From contig OY781097.1 of the NCBI GenBank assembly GCA_963676415.1, forward strand, positions 4,650,001-4,714,000: a DNA stretch of 64,000 nt, written 5' to 3'. The translations under genes and the position numbers were made by a program. The notes beneath the pieces were generated by a model. The model ran no database searches and was not told where the DNA came from. It saw only the letters and a list, made by a program, of their open reading frames with translations. Positions 32,786 through 42,230 of the stretch are shown here, in pieces (position 1 is the first letter of the stretch; every line of letters starts with the position of its first letter). This DNA is from G963662905 sp963676415 (GTDB taxonomy: Bacteria > Bacteroidota > Bacteroidia > Bacteroidales > WRLA01).

Positions 32786-34529
32786 AAATCAGATCAGTCT
32801 CTTTTTACATCAAACCACAACATGATGCCCAGCTCACGCCCCATAGGGTCTGTTGAATATCAGTCTCTTTTTACATCAAACCACAACGGATCATACCAAA
32901 AACTCACAGGATCTTTAGTTGAATATCAGTCTCTTTTTACATCAAACCACAACGGCATGCTTGACATTTATTTCAATATTCCGTTGAATATCAGTCTCTT
33001 TTTACATCAAACCACAACGCCCGTTGGTTCCTTTGTAGTCCCTTGCCGGTTGAATATCAGTCTCTTTTTACATCAAACCACAACTGTGCCGGTCATCAAC
33101 TGGCACCCTCTTTCGTTGAATATCAGTCTCTTTTTACATCAAACCACAACATGACATGGGAGGAGTACTGTCAGTATTCTGTTGAATATCAGTCTCTTTT
33201 TACATCAAACCACAACGGGTCCAGTAGTCAGATGACATTTCACGCGGTTGAATATCAGTCTCTTTTTACATCAAACCACAACGTATGCGGAAAGTGTTAC
33301 GCTGGTTTCCTTGTTGAATATCAGTCTCTTTTTACATCAAACCACAACTAAGCATTCGGACAAAATCAACATCATCAGTTGAATATCAGTCTCTTTTTAC
33401 ATCAAACCACAACTAATAGTAGTTCAGCAGCGACAATAGGATTGTTGAATATCAGTCTCTTTTTACATCAAACCACAACAGAAAACCAATAATTTTTAAA
33501 ATATTGTCAGTTGAATATCAGTCTCTTTTTACATCAAACCACAACGGTACTTTTACGGGTGTTTTCTTGTATTTCGTTGAATATCAGTCTCTTTTTACAT
33601 CAAACCACAACAATATAGTCGTACATCAGAATTCATTGAATGTTGAATATCAGTCTCTTTTTACATCAAACCACAACGCAAACTCATGAAGTACTGGATG
33701 AGGGAAGTTGAATATCAGTCTCTTTTTACATCAAACCACAACGAAGGCCGGCATCATTCCATCCGCCGTTTGTTGAATATCAGTCTCTTTTTACATCAAA
33801 CCACAACACTTATAGCTGTATTGGATTGGGGTGGGATGTTGAATATCAGTCTCTTTTTACATCAAACCACAACGAAGGCCGGCATCATTCCATCCGCCGT
33901 TTGTTGAATATCAGTCTCTTTTTACATCAAACCACAACGTTTTGCCGGGGGTTTTGTTTTTGTGCTGGGTTGAATATCAGTCTCTTTTTACATCAAACCA
34001 CAACCCATCATTGTTCGGAAACTGCGCTCATCCAGTTGAATATCAGTCTCTTTTTACATCAAACCACAACAAAGGGAACTCGATATTGAAATTGAAGGCA
34101 GTTGAATATCAGTCTCTTTTTACATCAAACCACAACAGCATCAGTTATCTGACGCCTTCGACCTCTGTTGAATATCAGTCTCTTTTTACATCAAACCACA
34201 ACGGCTGGCATAGTGTGCATTTGCGGCATCTGTTGAATATCAGTCTCTTTTTACATCAAACCACAACAACAGAGTCGAGCCTGCGTTTGAGCATTACGTT
34301 GAATATCAGTCTCTTTTTACATCAAACCACAACCCAGGCTTTTTTCTTAATTTCATTATCAAGTTGAATATCAGTCTCTTTTTACATCAAACCACAACAA
34401 GTAACAGGAATGGTGATGGCTTACCAGGTTGAATATCAGTCTCTTTTTACATCAAACCACAACGGATTTGTGCCGCTGTGGGCTTCTTTTCGCGTTGAAT
34501 ATCAGTCTCTTTTTACATCAAACCACAAC
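32786..34529 (-). CRISPR. Type II-C CRISPR array: 27 repeats (26 intact) and 26 spacers
   Basis: The 36-bp repeat (plus strand GTTGAATATC...CCACAAC) has identical copies from 32852 to 34529, with 29-30 bp spacers and a 65-66 bp period. A degenerate repeat at 32786-32821 differs at six of its first seven bases, marking the leader-distal end. The crRNA strand is minus: there the repeat begins GTTGTGGTTTGATG, the part complementary to the tracrRNA antirepeats near 42.16 and 42.46 kb. Leader and cas2 are therefore to the right. Spacer 33743-33771 is repeated exactly at 33874-33902. Confidence 0.98.
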
Positions 34530-34746
34530 CTGGCAGCCGCAATGCCCTGCACAGCCTGCTTTACAGGCCTTAAACGGCGGGCAAAAACTGTTCTTTGCTT
34601 ACCAGGAAGCAGCTCGAATCGTAATTTTCCTTATTCTATCTTATCTTATTAAAACAGGATGCCAAAGAGCTTTGTTTTGGCTGATTGGTCAAAGGTAATA
34701 AACATTCGCTTTTATATTTAACCTTTTCCCAAAATTTTTAGAGGCC
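34530..34746 (-). promoter_or_regulatory. CRISPR leader region
   Basis: Non-coding segment between the last intact repeat and the cas2-end hairpin. On the minus strand a -7-type box TACCTTTG (34690-34697) would start a transcript about 150 nt before the first repeat; no good -33 element is seen. The array-proximal 40 bp are notably G+C-rich. Confidence 0.5.
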
Positions 34747-34804
34747 TGGAGCTGTTTTAGCTTTTCCAAAGTTTTGGAACTTTGGAAAAGCTAAAACAGC
34801 TCCA
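34747..34804. repeat. RAYT-associated hairpin, copy 2 (overlaps the cas2 stop codon)
   Basis: A perfect 27-bp stem (34747-34773 with 34778-34804) around TTGG. The upper core is shared with the other copies; the lower stem TGGAGCTGTTTTAG is specific and contains the last codons and stop of cas2 on the minus strand. Confidence 0.85.
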
Positions 34805-35129
34805 GTTGTTTCGGCCCTTCGGGCAAAGGCTTACTGCTCCTGCCCCAATAATTGATTATATCGCCATATTGTTTATCGGTAACAGCCAAAATACTTACCT
34901 GTCCCTTTACGGGAACAAAGGATTTCACCCTTTTTATATGCACCTCAGCGCTTTCTCTGCTGGCGCAATGCCTGTTATAAACCGAAAACTGCATCATACT
35001 AAACCCATCTTTCAGGAGGTCCTTCCGAAATCGCGTTGCTGCCCTCCGCTCCTTTTTTGTTTGTACAGGCAGATCAAAAAACACAAAGAGCCACATTATA
35101 TGATATGCATTTAAACGGGTTTGGGGCAT
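34791..35129 (-). CDS. cas2: CRISPR-associated endonuclease Cas2
   Basis: A 112-residue protein of the Cas2 ferredoxin-like fold: the strand LFVFFDLPV carries the conserved Asp19, followed by RKDLLKDGFSMMQFSVYNR. With Cas1 it forms the complex that captures and inserts new spacers; Cas2 is the structural centre. The ATG overlaps the cas1 stop by one base. Met12 (MWLFVFFDLPV) is an alternative start. The C-terminus KQLELF is encoded inside a hairpin repeat. Confidence 0.95.
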   Translation of the reverse strand: MPQTRLNAYHIMWLFVFFDLPVQTKKERRAATRFRKDLLKDGFSMMQFSVYNRHCASRESAEVHIKRVKSFVPVKGQVSILAVTDKQYGDIINYWGRSSKPLPEGPKQLELF

Positions 35130-36031
35130 TATTCAAATATTGGATAGACAACCCTTCGCGATTCGCCGCTATAGCACCTTGCCAATGAAGCTGTAGTTGC
35201 AGACAGTGCAAGCATGAGTGGCCGTTTCACTTTACCAATAACAACATCTTCGGAAAATAAGCCGAGCAAACCGGCTTTTTGTTCTGTTGTCAATTCGCCG
35301 GCATCGGGATATCTCCGGTTTAAATCAACAACTATACGGTCAACATAAGGGCGGTAAGGTTCCATGATATCATCGGCCAAACAAAAAGCATTATAGCGAT
35401 TTCGGTGATGAATGCCCAAAGTTGCAAGAAGACCACTTCCCACCAGGGCACGGGCTACAGCTGAGCGCAACAAAATATATCCATAGTTCAAAAAATGGTT
35501 GGGAGGGGCTCCATAGCGGTCGCGTACAAAGTTATTGCCCATTAATGCCTGCCAATACAGTTTTGCGGCAAAACCTTCCCGATTATCCGAATCATCGCTT
35601 TTTACATTTTTTGCAATATTTTTTAATCCGGCAGGATTAATACCTTGAAATTCAAGCATACGTGCCTGGTTCATAATCTTTGCCTCAATGGTTTGCTTCC
35701 AAAGGTTCTTTTTTAGAGGTGCGGTAGCTGCCAGCTGATGCCGGAACATTTCTCCCTGTATATGATGCCCGTCCAAGGGCAACAGCATGGACGAAGGCAT
35801 ATGTTTGCTGTCGCAAAAAACTACGGCCACATTATTAGAGCAAAGTTGTTCAAGCAGTTTTATAGAAAAACTAATCTGAGGATGCTCCAAAACCATGTAA
35901 CCTATGTCTTCAACAGGAATACTGACATCTTCGGACTGTTCTTCACCATTGCCTTTTGATCGGATAACCAACTGGCTGTATTTTAATGATAAATAATACG
36001 GTTTTGAAAAGAAGAGTGTTCGTTTTATCAT
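35129..36031 (-). CDS. cas1: CRISPR-associated integrase Cas1 (type II)
   Basis: A 300-residue Cas1. Metal-binding residues are visible: Glu152 in REGFAAKLYW, His208 in LGIHHRNRYNAF and Asp221/Glu224 in ADDIMEPYRP. It cuts and joins spacer DNA into the leader end of the array. It directly precedes cas2 (one-base overlap). No cas4 or csn2 is present, which defines subtype II-C together with the Cas9. Confidence 0.97.
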   Translation of the reverse strand: MIKRTLFFSKPYYLSLKYSQLVIRSKGNGEEQSEDVSIPVEDIGYMVLEHPQISFSIKLLEQLCSNNVAVVFCDSKHMPSSMLLPLDGHHIQGEMFRHQLAATAPLKKNLWKQTIEAKIMNQARMLEFQGINPAGLKNIAKNVKSDDSDNREGFAAKLYWQALMGNNFVRDRYGAPPNHFLNYGYILLRSAVARALVGSGLLATLGIHHRNRYNAFCLADDIMEPYRPYVDRIVVDLNRRYPDAGELTTEQKAGLLGLFSEDVVIGKVKRPLMLALSATTASLARCYSGESRRVVYPIFE

Positions 36032-36121
36032 AGCTTTTAAGGATATATTTCATGGATTTAGCCAAAAGCGCTTTTGCCTGTTTCGGACAAAGGCATTTCT
36101 GAAATCCGGCGTTCTTTTCCG

Positions 36122-36161
36122 TTAAAGTTTTCCAAAGTTTTGGAACTTTGGAAAACTTTAA
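36122..36161. repeat. RAYT-associated hairpin, copy 3 (overlaps the RAYT stop codon)
   Basis: A perfect 18-bp stem (36122-36139 with 36144-36161) and a TTGG loop; the lower stem is TTAAAG. The RAYT stop codon (36158-36160) lies inside the right arm. It is 90 bp upstream of cas1. Confidence 0.85.
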
Positions 36162-36799
36162 TGGTCAAAAAACACCGGATAATTACCCAATGCTTCCGAA
36201 GACAGATGACAGTATTTAAAATTGTCCAAACCGCCAAAACTATTGATTACCAAATCTCTGTCAACGACAGTTTTGGCGTCTGATATTATACTATTATAAG
36301 AAGAATGAACCCACTTTTCGGGCTTTCCAACAAAAGCATGAGTTACCGGATTAAGATGAATATACTTAATAAGCTGAAGGAAATACTTTTCATCAGTAAC
36401 CCTCTTACGCTTAAAATTTTTCATAAACAAGCTCCCCATACGCCCATACATCTTATTATAGGACTGGGTATAAGAACTGAAAAGGTTTGAAAGCCGTTTG
36501 CTAACAAATTTCGAAAGTAATTCTTCGCGCCCTGCATCATCCCGAAGCTTTAAGTAATTCCTTTCAAAAAGCGAGCTGTTGCCCAAATGTTTTTCCAAGG
36601 CATTGATATCATGCAGCCTGATCATTAAATGAAAATGATTGGGCATGAGGCAGTATGCCAATGTATCAACCAAAGGTGCAACAAACCTTTTATACTTTGC
36701 GATGAAAAAACGATAATTCTCATCTTCCCGAAATATCAGTTCATCGCCATTGGCGTGATTAAAGATATGGTAACAGGCTTCCGGAAGTAAGGCTTCCAT
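36158..36799 (-). CDS. REP-associated tyrosine transposase (RAYT, Y1_Tnp)
   Basis: A 213-residue HUH single-strand transposase of the TnpA_REP/IS200-like superfamily. The HUH motif is YCLMPNHFHLMIR (His55 and His57); the nucleophile is probably Tyr110 or Tyr114 in SSYTQSYNKMYGRMG, followed by LFMKNFKRKRV and a YIHLNPVTHAFV block typical of RAYTs. Known RAYTs bind and cleave REP hairpins and are domesticated rather than free insertion sequences. Hairpins of one family lie directly at both ends of this gene (36122-36161 and 36821-36865), strongly suggesting its cognate elements. It separates cas1 from cas9. Confidence 0.92.
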   Translation of the reverse strand: MEALLPEACYHIFNHANGDELIFREDENYRFFIAKYKRFVAPLVDTLAYCLMPNHFHLMIRLHDINALEKHLGNSSLFERNYLKLRDDAGREELLSKFVSKRLSNLFSSYTQSYNKMYGRMGSLFMKNFKRKRVTDEKYFLQLIKYIHLNPVTHAFVGKPEKWVHSSYNSIISDAKTVVDRDLVINSFGGLDNFKYCHLSSEALGNYPVFFDH

Positions 36800-36820
36800 T
36801 TTTGATGGTTTTGGTTTGGT

Positions 36821-36865
36821 TTTTTAAGCTTTTCCAAAATTTTGAACTTTGGAAAAGCTTAAAAA
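36821..36865. repeat. RAYT-associated hairpin, copy 4
   Basis: A 21-bp stem with one mismatch (36821-36841 with 36845-36865); the lower stem is TTTTTAAG. It lies 21 bp upstream of the RAYT start and 4 bp downstream of the stop of the neighbouring gene (36870), so it is positioned between the two as a terminator. Confidence 0.85.
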
Positions 36866-36869
36866 AGAA

Positions 36870-37526
36870 TCAAGACTTAACAACTATCCCCAGTTTTTCG
36901 ATCAACTGAGGGTTTTCTGCCAGGGCTATACGGGCAATCTGTTCGTAATCGGAAAGCCATTCAACGAGTTCTTCAAATTTTTGGTCGCGCACGGCCGTAG
37001 CGTTCTGGGCATCCCCTTTTTCCTTGTTAACGGCTTCTGCGTCCTGCATAACAACATCAACTTTTTGCATTGCCATTTCCAGCACTTCCTGATTTTGACC
37101 AAATCCCGCCATTACAGTCAACCAGGCAGGGTTTGCAAGCAGCGCATGATAAAAATTGCCACATTGCTTAATCCAACCGCTTACTGTGGTTGCCCTTCTG
37201 CCATTGAGCTGCAGTGTAGTTTGTGCCTGCACATCATCTTTAAAAGCCACACGCGCAATGGTTATGTGGCGCATATATAGTTCATGCGCCTCATCTTTGG
37301 CCATTTTGTAATGCTCCAGGGCCGCGTCCACATCACCATATTCCTTAATCTGCAATTCGAATAAATTATCGGCAGCCGTTAGCAGGTTTTTCCCTTCGAG
37401 CAATTTTTCTTCGGGATAGCCGAAAATACTTACTGCGGTTTTAATCTGTTCATCGCTTAAGCTGTTGTTAATGCGCATACCTGCCTGTAGCAGGATATCC
37501 TTTTTACTTGCTTTAATTGTACTCAT
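36870..37526 (-). CDS. Conserved-looking helical protein of unknown function
   Basis: A 218-residue soluble protein beginning MSTIKASKKDILLQAGMRIN. It appears fully helical, with no signal peptide, cysteine cluster or nuclease motif. Segments such as AHELYMRHITIARVAFKDD and LNGRRATTVSGWIKQCGNFYHALL suggest a four-helix bundle. I do not recognise a family. It sits between RAYT and cas9 on the same strand, ends at a hairpin and is preceded by the 21-bp minisatellite. A link to CRISPR is not implied by its sequence. An upstream in-frame ATG at 37580 is less likely. Confidence 0.65.
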   Translation of the reverse strand: MSTIKASKKDILLQAGMRINNSLSDEQIKTAVSIFGYPEEKLLEGKNLLTAADNLFELQIKEYGDVDAALEHYKMAKDEAHELYMRHITIARVAFKDDVQAQTTLQLNGRRATTVSGWIKQCGNFYHALLANPAWLTVMAGFGQNQEVLEMAMQKVDVVMQDAEAVNKEKGDAQNATAVRDQKFEELVEWLSDYEQIARIALAENPQLIEKLGIVVKS

Positions 37527-37635
37527 AATATCAATATTGATTAAAAAATATTTTAAATCCCAGATAATTATCTTTTTCATATTAATGTATGTCCGAAGTA
37601 AGTTGCCCCATTCGGAGCGGCATCACTTATATTCC

Positions 37636-37887
37636 AGCAGGGGAATGCTTCATTCCGGCAGGAAGGCACTCCATTCTGACTGGGAGGAGCTTCATTCCTG
37701 CGGGGAAGCGCTTCATTCCTGTGGGGAGGTGCGGCATTCCGGCAGGAAGATGTTTCTGTCCGGCAGGAAGGTGCTCCATTCCGGCTGGGAGGTAATCCGT
37801 TCCTGCGGGGAGGTGCGGCATTCCTGCTGGAAAGTGCAGCATTCCATTGGGGTGTACTGCATCCCTTCCGGGAATTACGGCATTCCT
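37636..37887. repeat. Degenerate 21-bp minisatellite, about 12 units
   Basis: Units of 21 bp such as tgcggggaggtgcggcattcc repeat in register from 37636 to 37887, with each unit ending near cattcc. Because 21 is a multiple of three, long open frames arise on both strands; the minus strand (37627-37899) would encode heptapeptides of the form GM(P/E)HLPA. The tract is much more G+C-rich than its surroundings and lies 37 bp downstream of cas9. Confidence 0.85.
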
Positions 37888-37923
37888 AATTGAAAACACA
37901 TCCCAACCTAATCTTTACCATCT

Positions 37924-40900
37924 CTAATCATCAATAAAGTTTTTAGAATATGAAATATCTATTCTGCCTAGAATATCAATATTGGTTGGAACTGCTCTAA
38001 AAGATGACGGAACCTTCTTTAACAAAAAAGCAAGCTTATTATCAAGTTCATCCTCCTTTGCATAAACATCCTTATTTGAGTGGGAATGACTATTTCTTTG
38101 TAAGATAATATTCTTGTCATCATCAAACTTCTTAATTTTAAAAAGTCTTGCATTAAGATCCTTTTTATCAGTCCAAGCAATCTCATCCGGATGCCTGTCA
38201 AAGATAATAAAAGGATCGCCTGTATGAATAGAAAACAAAAATGGATATTGGGGTCTAATCATAATATCATTCTTAACTATATCCTTTGTGTTTATCAAAA
38301 AATACTCTCGTCTACTAAATTTTATTCTACCATCAGGATTATCAGGAACTAAATCTCCATATATGCGAGCTTCATAGTTTGATTCCTTTTCTTTAAGAAC
38401 ATATATATTTCTTTTATACTCAGTGACAGATTGATCAATTTTACGATATGTTTTAAGTGGATATTGACTCTGTTTATATGCTTTCAGCCTTATTTTCCTT
38501 AAAACCACCTCCTTTATAACCTTGACCTTACCTTTGTCACTCGTATAGGTATATTCAGGTAGAACTAAGACTCCGTCCTTTGTAAGTTTATCAATTTTAA
38601 CATTTCCATTTCGCCTGATTAAATCTTGAATCCGCTCCTTTAGCATGTCATCAATAATTGAAGAGATATCCTTATCTGTGATATCTTTCACTAATGATCG
38701 CTGAACGTATAATAAAGCATCATCTTTTTTAATACAGCCATAAGGATTTGGTTTATTTAAAGCCCCCCGCAAGTTCAGTTTCTTAGGATTCTCTTTATTA
38801 AGCTCATCTAACAAAGGCTTAATACGATCCGCCTGGCGATGATAAATAAAAACTTCATGCTTGAGGTTCTTCATTCTATTGTCAAAATGCAACATTGGCG
38901 GAGATAGGATTACCTTTGGGACCTTACCTTGCTCATAGCAATGAAACGCTTCAGATAAACGGTTTGCAGTACCTTTTTCAATACAAGCAACTGTGACAGC
39001 GTCAATGCAATGATGGATATGATTACTCCTGTCTTTTTCTTCATACTCCCCTTGTAAGCCCCATGTTTTGCGAAGGGTATCCGTAAGTTGCCCATTAATA
39101 ACATTTACTTTCTTAAAATATGAGTTCAGATAAGCTCTTGCATATTTGGTAATTAATCGAGTATCCACCAGGTTTGCATTATTAAAACTTGCGGGAACTT
39201 CTTCTCTTTCAAAGGTTCTGTACTTTTTTGACAAATACTCCAGACGAAACTTAGCATAATGAACCTTTACCATTAATTCCTCATGAGCAATTGCATCATT
39301 GGCCGCAGCCCTTGCTGCTGCTTTAAATTTCCGAACCTCTTCTTTTATATCACTAAGGCTCTCTTTGAACTGCACTTCATTTCCAGAGATCCTATATGAT
39401 TTTAACCAGGTATTCCTATTATGAATAATTGATTCTCTGCTTATTTTCTCATTCCTAAATGTCAACTCCATATTAGCCGGCAATTTTGTTTTTTTGTAAT
39501 CACGGTTAAACTCGGCATTTGCTAAAGTTTTATTGACCATCGAATTATCATTCCACTTGCTACGCGGGATAGTATGTTCAATATCAAATCGTTGATCAGT
39601 AAAAAATTTCCTCGGAGTTATTGTTTCACCAGTATATAGACAGTGACCATTCTGTTCGGCATAAAGAATATATTTAGCTATTTGAGTATCACTTGGAGTG
39701 ATATTATCCCTTTCTTTCTCCTTATAGCATTCAATAATTTTCCGTTTGGCCCATTCCCTTATTGTTTTATGATCCCTTTGATATTGAGCCAAAGCTCTTC
39801 TATAACTAGCACTATTAATCTCACGTGCCAACTCAACATTCACAATGGTATCCTTATCCACCAGTCCTTCCTCAATCATTTTATTCACCAGCCTTTTTAT
39901 CTGGTGCATTGCCTTATTAAATACAGGGTTCTTAATTGAGCTAATTTCAGGGTTACCTAATTTCTTGCCTGCTTTAGGATATGCTTCTATAGCAGAAGGA
40001 TGATAAAGAAAATCAATTTGAATTGTATCTTCCGGAAACTTCTTTTGTAGAGCATCCTTGATTTTTGATGAAATTGTTTCCGTTTTAAAATATTCTACAT
40101 CCTTTGGACGTTTATTATTTACCTGTTTTACGAATTTATAAAAACAATCGGACTTAAGACCGTCATATTCAGCAGTAGTCATTAAATGCAGTTTTTCTAT
40201 TGAAAACCATTCTTCAATTTCACTTTTAATTGCATCCTCATGCACTCTCCTACTAAAACTATTTTCGCCATAACTATCTCCATTCTCTTTATATTTATCT
40301 AAATAGCGATTGACGATTGCATTCACCATTTTCTCATAGTCATGTGAATCTATTGCCTCCCTAATACAAAGAATAATGGCCTCCTGTTCTTCTTGTGAAA
40401 TCTGGCGACCTAATACTTGCTCAGTATTTGCCATAAACACAGCGTGTGAGTATATTTCCCCTTCTCTTAAATGAGGCAATATTTTTTTTATGGCTGCTTT
40501 GCTGAGACTCCCGTATCCTTTACGCAGCTTAATCTTAGCAAATTTTTCAGCATCAACCCATTCCAAATGCTTCTTAGCGAAATCTTCCCGAGCCTGCTGC
40601 TTTGTTTTTTCACCATATGAATCAACGAATAAGCAATGCCAAATATCTTCTATACTAATCTGCTTTTTATCTTTCTCATCTTTATATCCAGTATTTAATA
40701 AAGGCAACTTATAAAACCAATATTTTCCCGTATTATCCTTTCCGAGCACTTTTTTTAAATGCGCTATGGTTGGACATCCAGAAAAGGTTGTAGTGATGGG
40801 GAAATTAAATTCCACCTCAGCCTCTAACTTTTCTTTATCCTTTATATACCGAAAATCTTCCCCTCCGCATAATTTTTCAGCAAGTTTTTCAAACGAAACA

Positions 40901-42126
40901 TCTCCCACAAGATCAAAATCACTGGCTATCAATTCCTTTTCACTTACATTTAGTGGCCTAAGCCTATCATCTAATGCTGTTTTTATTTTAATCCTATTTA
41001 TTGATTCCCATTTCCTATATTCCTCATATAATGGGTGTGAGATGGCAATTCTTTTCCGTTTTGGTTCTAACGGACACTTGGCTACCAAGTCCTTCTGACT
41101 TTTTAAGGGCCTTTGATAAAAAATTGCATCATACAATTTCCCTCTTAATTCGTCATCAAGGTTCTGCTTATCACAGATGTAGTTAAACTCATTCAGGTAA
41201 TGCTTTTCCCTATCAATATACCTGCCCCTAATTCTTTCTACCTTTCCATTACCATGTTGTTTTGCATAAATAGAATTAAAATAACATCCTAATGTTGGTT
41301 GTCCGCTTTCTTCAATTTTCTGAGTTAATTCATTAATTCCACTCGCAACCTTACCCAAATTCTCTTTCGCGCTAAGCTGCAACTCAACAAAACGTTTAAT
41401 TTCTAAAAACGATAGCTTTTTCTTCAATTGCCTACGTATCTTACCTGCTAATGATTTAACTTTAGCATCACTCTTGTACTGATCTGCTATTGCCTCAAAA
41501 GGTTCTCCAAACGCCAAAACAGTATCCTGCTCATTTATTAATGTAGAAAGGGACTGCTTAAAGAGTTCTATTGCTTCATCTGCCTGTTCTTCTTCAACAG
41601 AAAGATACCCTCTTCTTTGCGCCAAATGATAGAAAGCCCTCCCCAGATTATAACACCCCTCCTCAGAGTTCATTAAGCTATCCTTTGTTGCAGCCAAATA
41701 ACGGAGATAATAAGGTTGCTTTTTTTTCTCTGATTTTCTATCCCCACCTTTAGTCCCAGTTCTTTGCCAACGAATAAATTCGTCATTATCACAAGGATAT
41801 TTCTTTTTATAACGCCAATCACTTAATTCCTCTTTAGACAATGCGGGACACAAACCATTTTCTGACAATACTTTTAAAGTAGCTGCTTTTCTTCGCCTAA
41901 TCCTTTCAGTCCTTCTTCTCGCACTTCGAAAGCCCCTCCTAATTGCCGCTCCTGATTTCTCTTGTGCATCAACTCCCTTAGGAAATATATAACTTCCTTT
42001 GGTAGGTATCTCTTCATTGTTTTCATCAACCTTTTTCAGAAAGTCATATTTCCCGTCTTCCTTTTTCATTATTGCCCAACCAATACTATTGGTTCCTATA
42101 TCCAATCCAAGTTTAACACTACTCAT
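37924..42126 (-). CDS. cas9: CRISPR-associated endonuclease Cas9 (type II-C)
   Basis: A 1400-residue RNA-guided nuclease. RuvC-I: LGLDIGTNSIGWAI with Asp9; arginine-rich bridge helix RRGFRSARRRTERIRRRKAA (near 62); RuvC-II: NVELAREIN with Glu765; HNH: QRFDIEHTIPRSKWNDNSM with His851; RuvC-III: NHIHHCIDAVTVAC with His1039 and Asp1042. All catalytic residues are present and the frame is intact, so it should cut both strands. The long C-terminal part contains the PAM-interacting region. The gene is separated from cas1-cas2 by a RAYT, an unknown gene and a minisatellite. Two tracrRNA-like genes and a remnant of another cas9 are immediately upstream. Confidence 0.98.
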   Translation of the reverse strand: MSSVKLGLDIGTNSIGWAIMKKEDGKYDFLKKVDENNEEIPTKGSYIFPKGVDAQEKSGAAIRRGFRSARRRTERIRRRKAATLKVLSENGLCPALSKEELSDWRYKKKYPCDNDEFIRWQRTGTKGGDRKSEKKKQPYYLRYLAATKDSLMNSEEGCYNLGRAFYHLAQRRGYLSVEEEQADEAIELFKQSLSTLINEQDTVLAFGEPFEAIADQYKSDAKVKSLAGKIRRQLKKKLSFLEIKRFVELQLSAKENLGKVASGINELTQKIEESGQPTLGCYFNSIYAKQHGNGKVERIRGRYIDREKHYLNEFNYICDKQNLDDELRGKLYDAIFYQRPLKSQKDLVAKCPLEPKRKRIAISHPLYEEYRKWESINRIKIKTALDDRLRPLNVSEKELIASDFDLVGDVSFEKLAEKLCGGEDFRYIKDKEKLEAEVEFNFPITTTFSGCPTIAHLKKVLGKDNTGKYWFYKLPLLNTGYKDEKDKKQISIEDIWHCLFVDSYGEKTKQQAREDFAKKHLEWVDAEKFAKIKLRKGYGSLSKAAIKKILPHLREGEIYSHAVFMANTEQVLGRQISQEEQEAIILCIREAIDSHDYEKMVNAIVNRYLDKYKENGDSYGENSFSRRVHEDAIKSEIEEWFSIEKLHLMTTAEYDGLKSDCFYKFVKQVNNKRPKDVEYFKTETISSKIKDALQKKFPEDTIQIDFLYHPSAIEAYPKAGKKLGNPEISSIKNPVFNKAMHQIKRLVNKMIEEGLVDKDTIVNVELAREINSASYRRALAQYQRDHKTIREWAKRKIIECYKEKERDNITPSDTQIAKYILYAEQNGHCLYTGETITPRKFFTDQRFDIEHTIPRSKWNDNSMVNKTLANAEFNRDYKKTKLPANMELTFRNEKISRESIIHNRNTWLKSYRISGNEVQFKESLSDIKEEVRKFKAAARAAANDAIAHEELMVKVHYAKFRLEYLSKKYRTFEREEVPASFNNANLVDTRLITKYARAYLNSYFKKVNVINGQLTDTLRKTWGLQGEYEEKDRSNHIHHCIDAVTVACIEKGTANRLSEAFHCYEQGKVPKVILSPPMLHFDNRMKNLKHEVFIYHRQADRIKPLLDELNKENPKKLNLRGALNKPNPYGCIKKDDALLYVQRSLVKDITDKDISSIIDDMLKERIQDLIRRNGNVKIDKLTKDGVLVLPEYTYTSDKGKVKVIKEVVLRKIRLKAYKQSQYPLKTYRKIDQSVTEYKRNIYVLKEKESNYEARIYGDLVPDNPDGRIKFSRREYFLINTKDIVKNDIMIRPQYPFLFSIHTGDPFIIFDRHPDEIAWTDKKDLNARLFKIKKFDDDKNIILQRNSHSHSNKDVYAKEDELDNKLAFLLKKVPSSFRAVPTNIDILGRIDISYSKNFIDD

Positions 42127-42156
42127 ATTCTAAAATTTTTAATTATCTTTGTCTTT

Positions 42157-42230
42157 ATCAAATCACAATAAGGCTATATGCCGAAGATTAACTTTATAGA
42201 GCCTCAGTTATTACTGAGGTTCATTGTTTT
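42157..42230 (+). ncRNA. tracrRNA candidate 1 (cas9-proximal)
   Basis: The antirepeat ATCAAATCACAAT (42157-42169) pairs with the first 13 bases of the crRNA-strand repeat using two G-U pairs. The nexus AAGGCTATATGCCGAAG follows, then a seven-bp hairpin CCTCAGT/ACTGAGG (42202-42219) and a T-rich end. A -7 box TATCTTTG at 42144-42151 would start the RNA almost exactly at the antirepeat; no -33 element is evident. It is divergent from cas9. Confidence 0.8.

Noticed and set aside
32822..34650. Several plus-strand reading frames with repeated VEYQSLFTSNHN or LNISLFLHQTTT
   Set aside because: They are translations of the CRISPR repeats themselves; the 65-66 bp period and unrelated spacers rule out a protein gene.
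37465..37899. Plus- and minus-strand frames across the minisatellite as genes
   Set aside because: Open frames follow automatically from a 21-bp repeat; no start signal or non-repeat domain supports a real gene.
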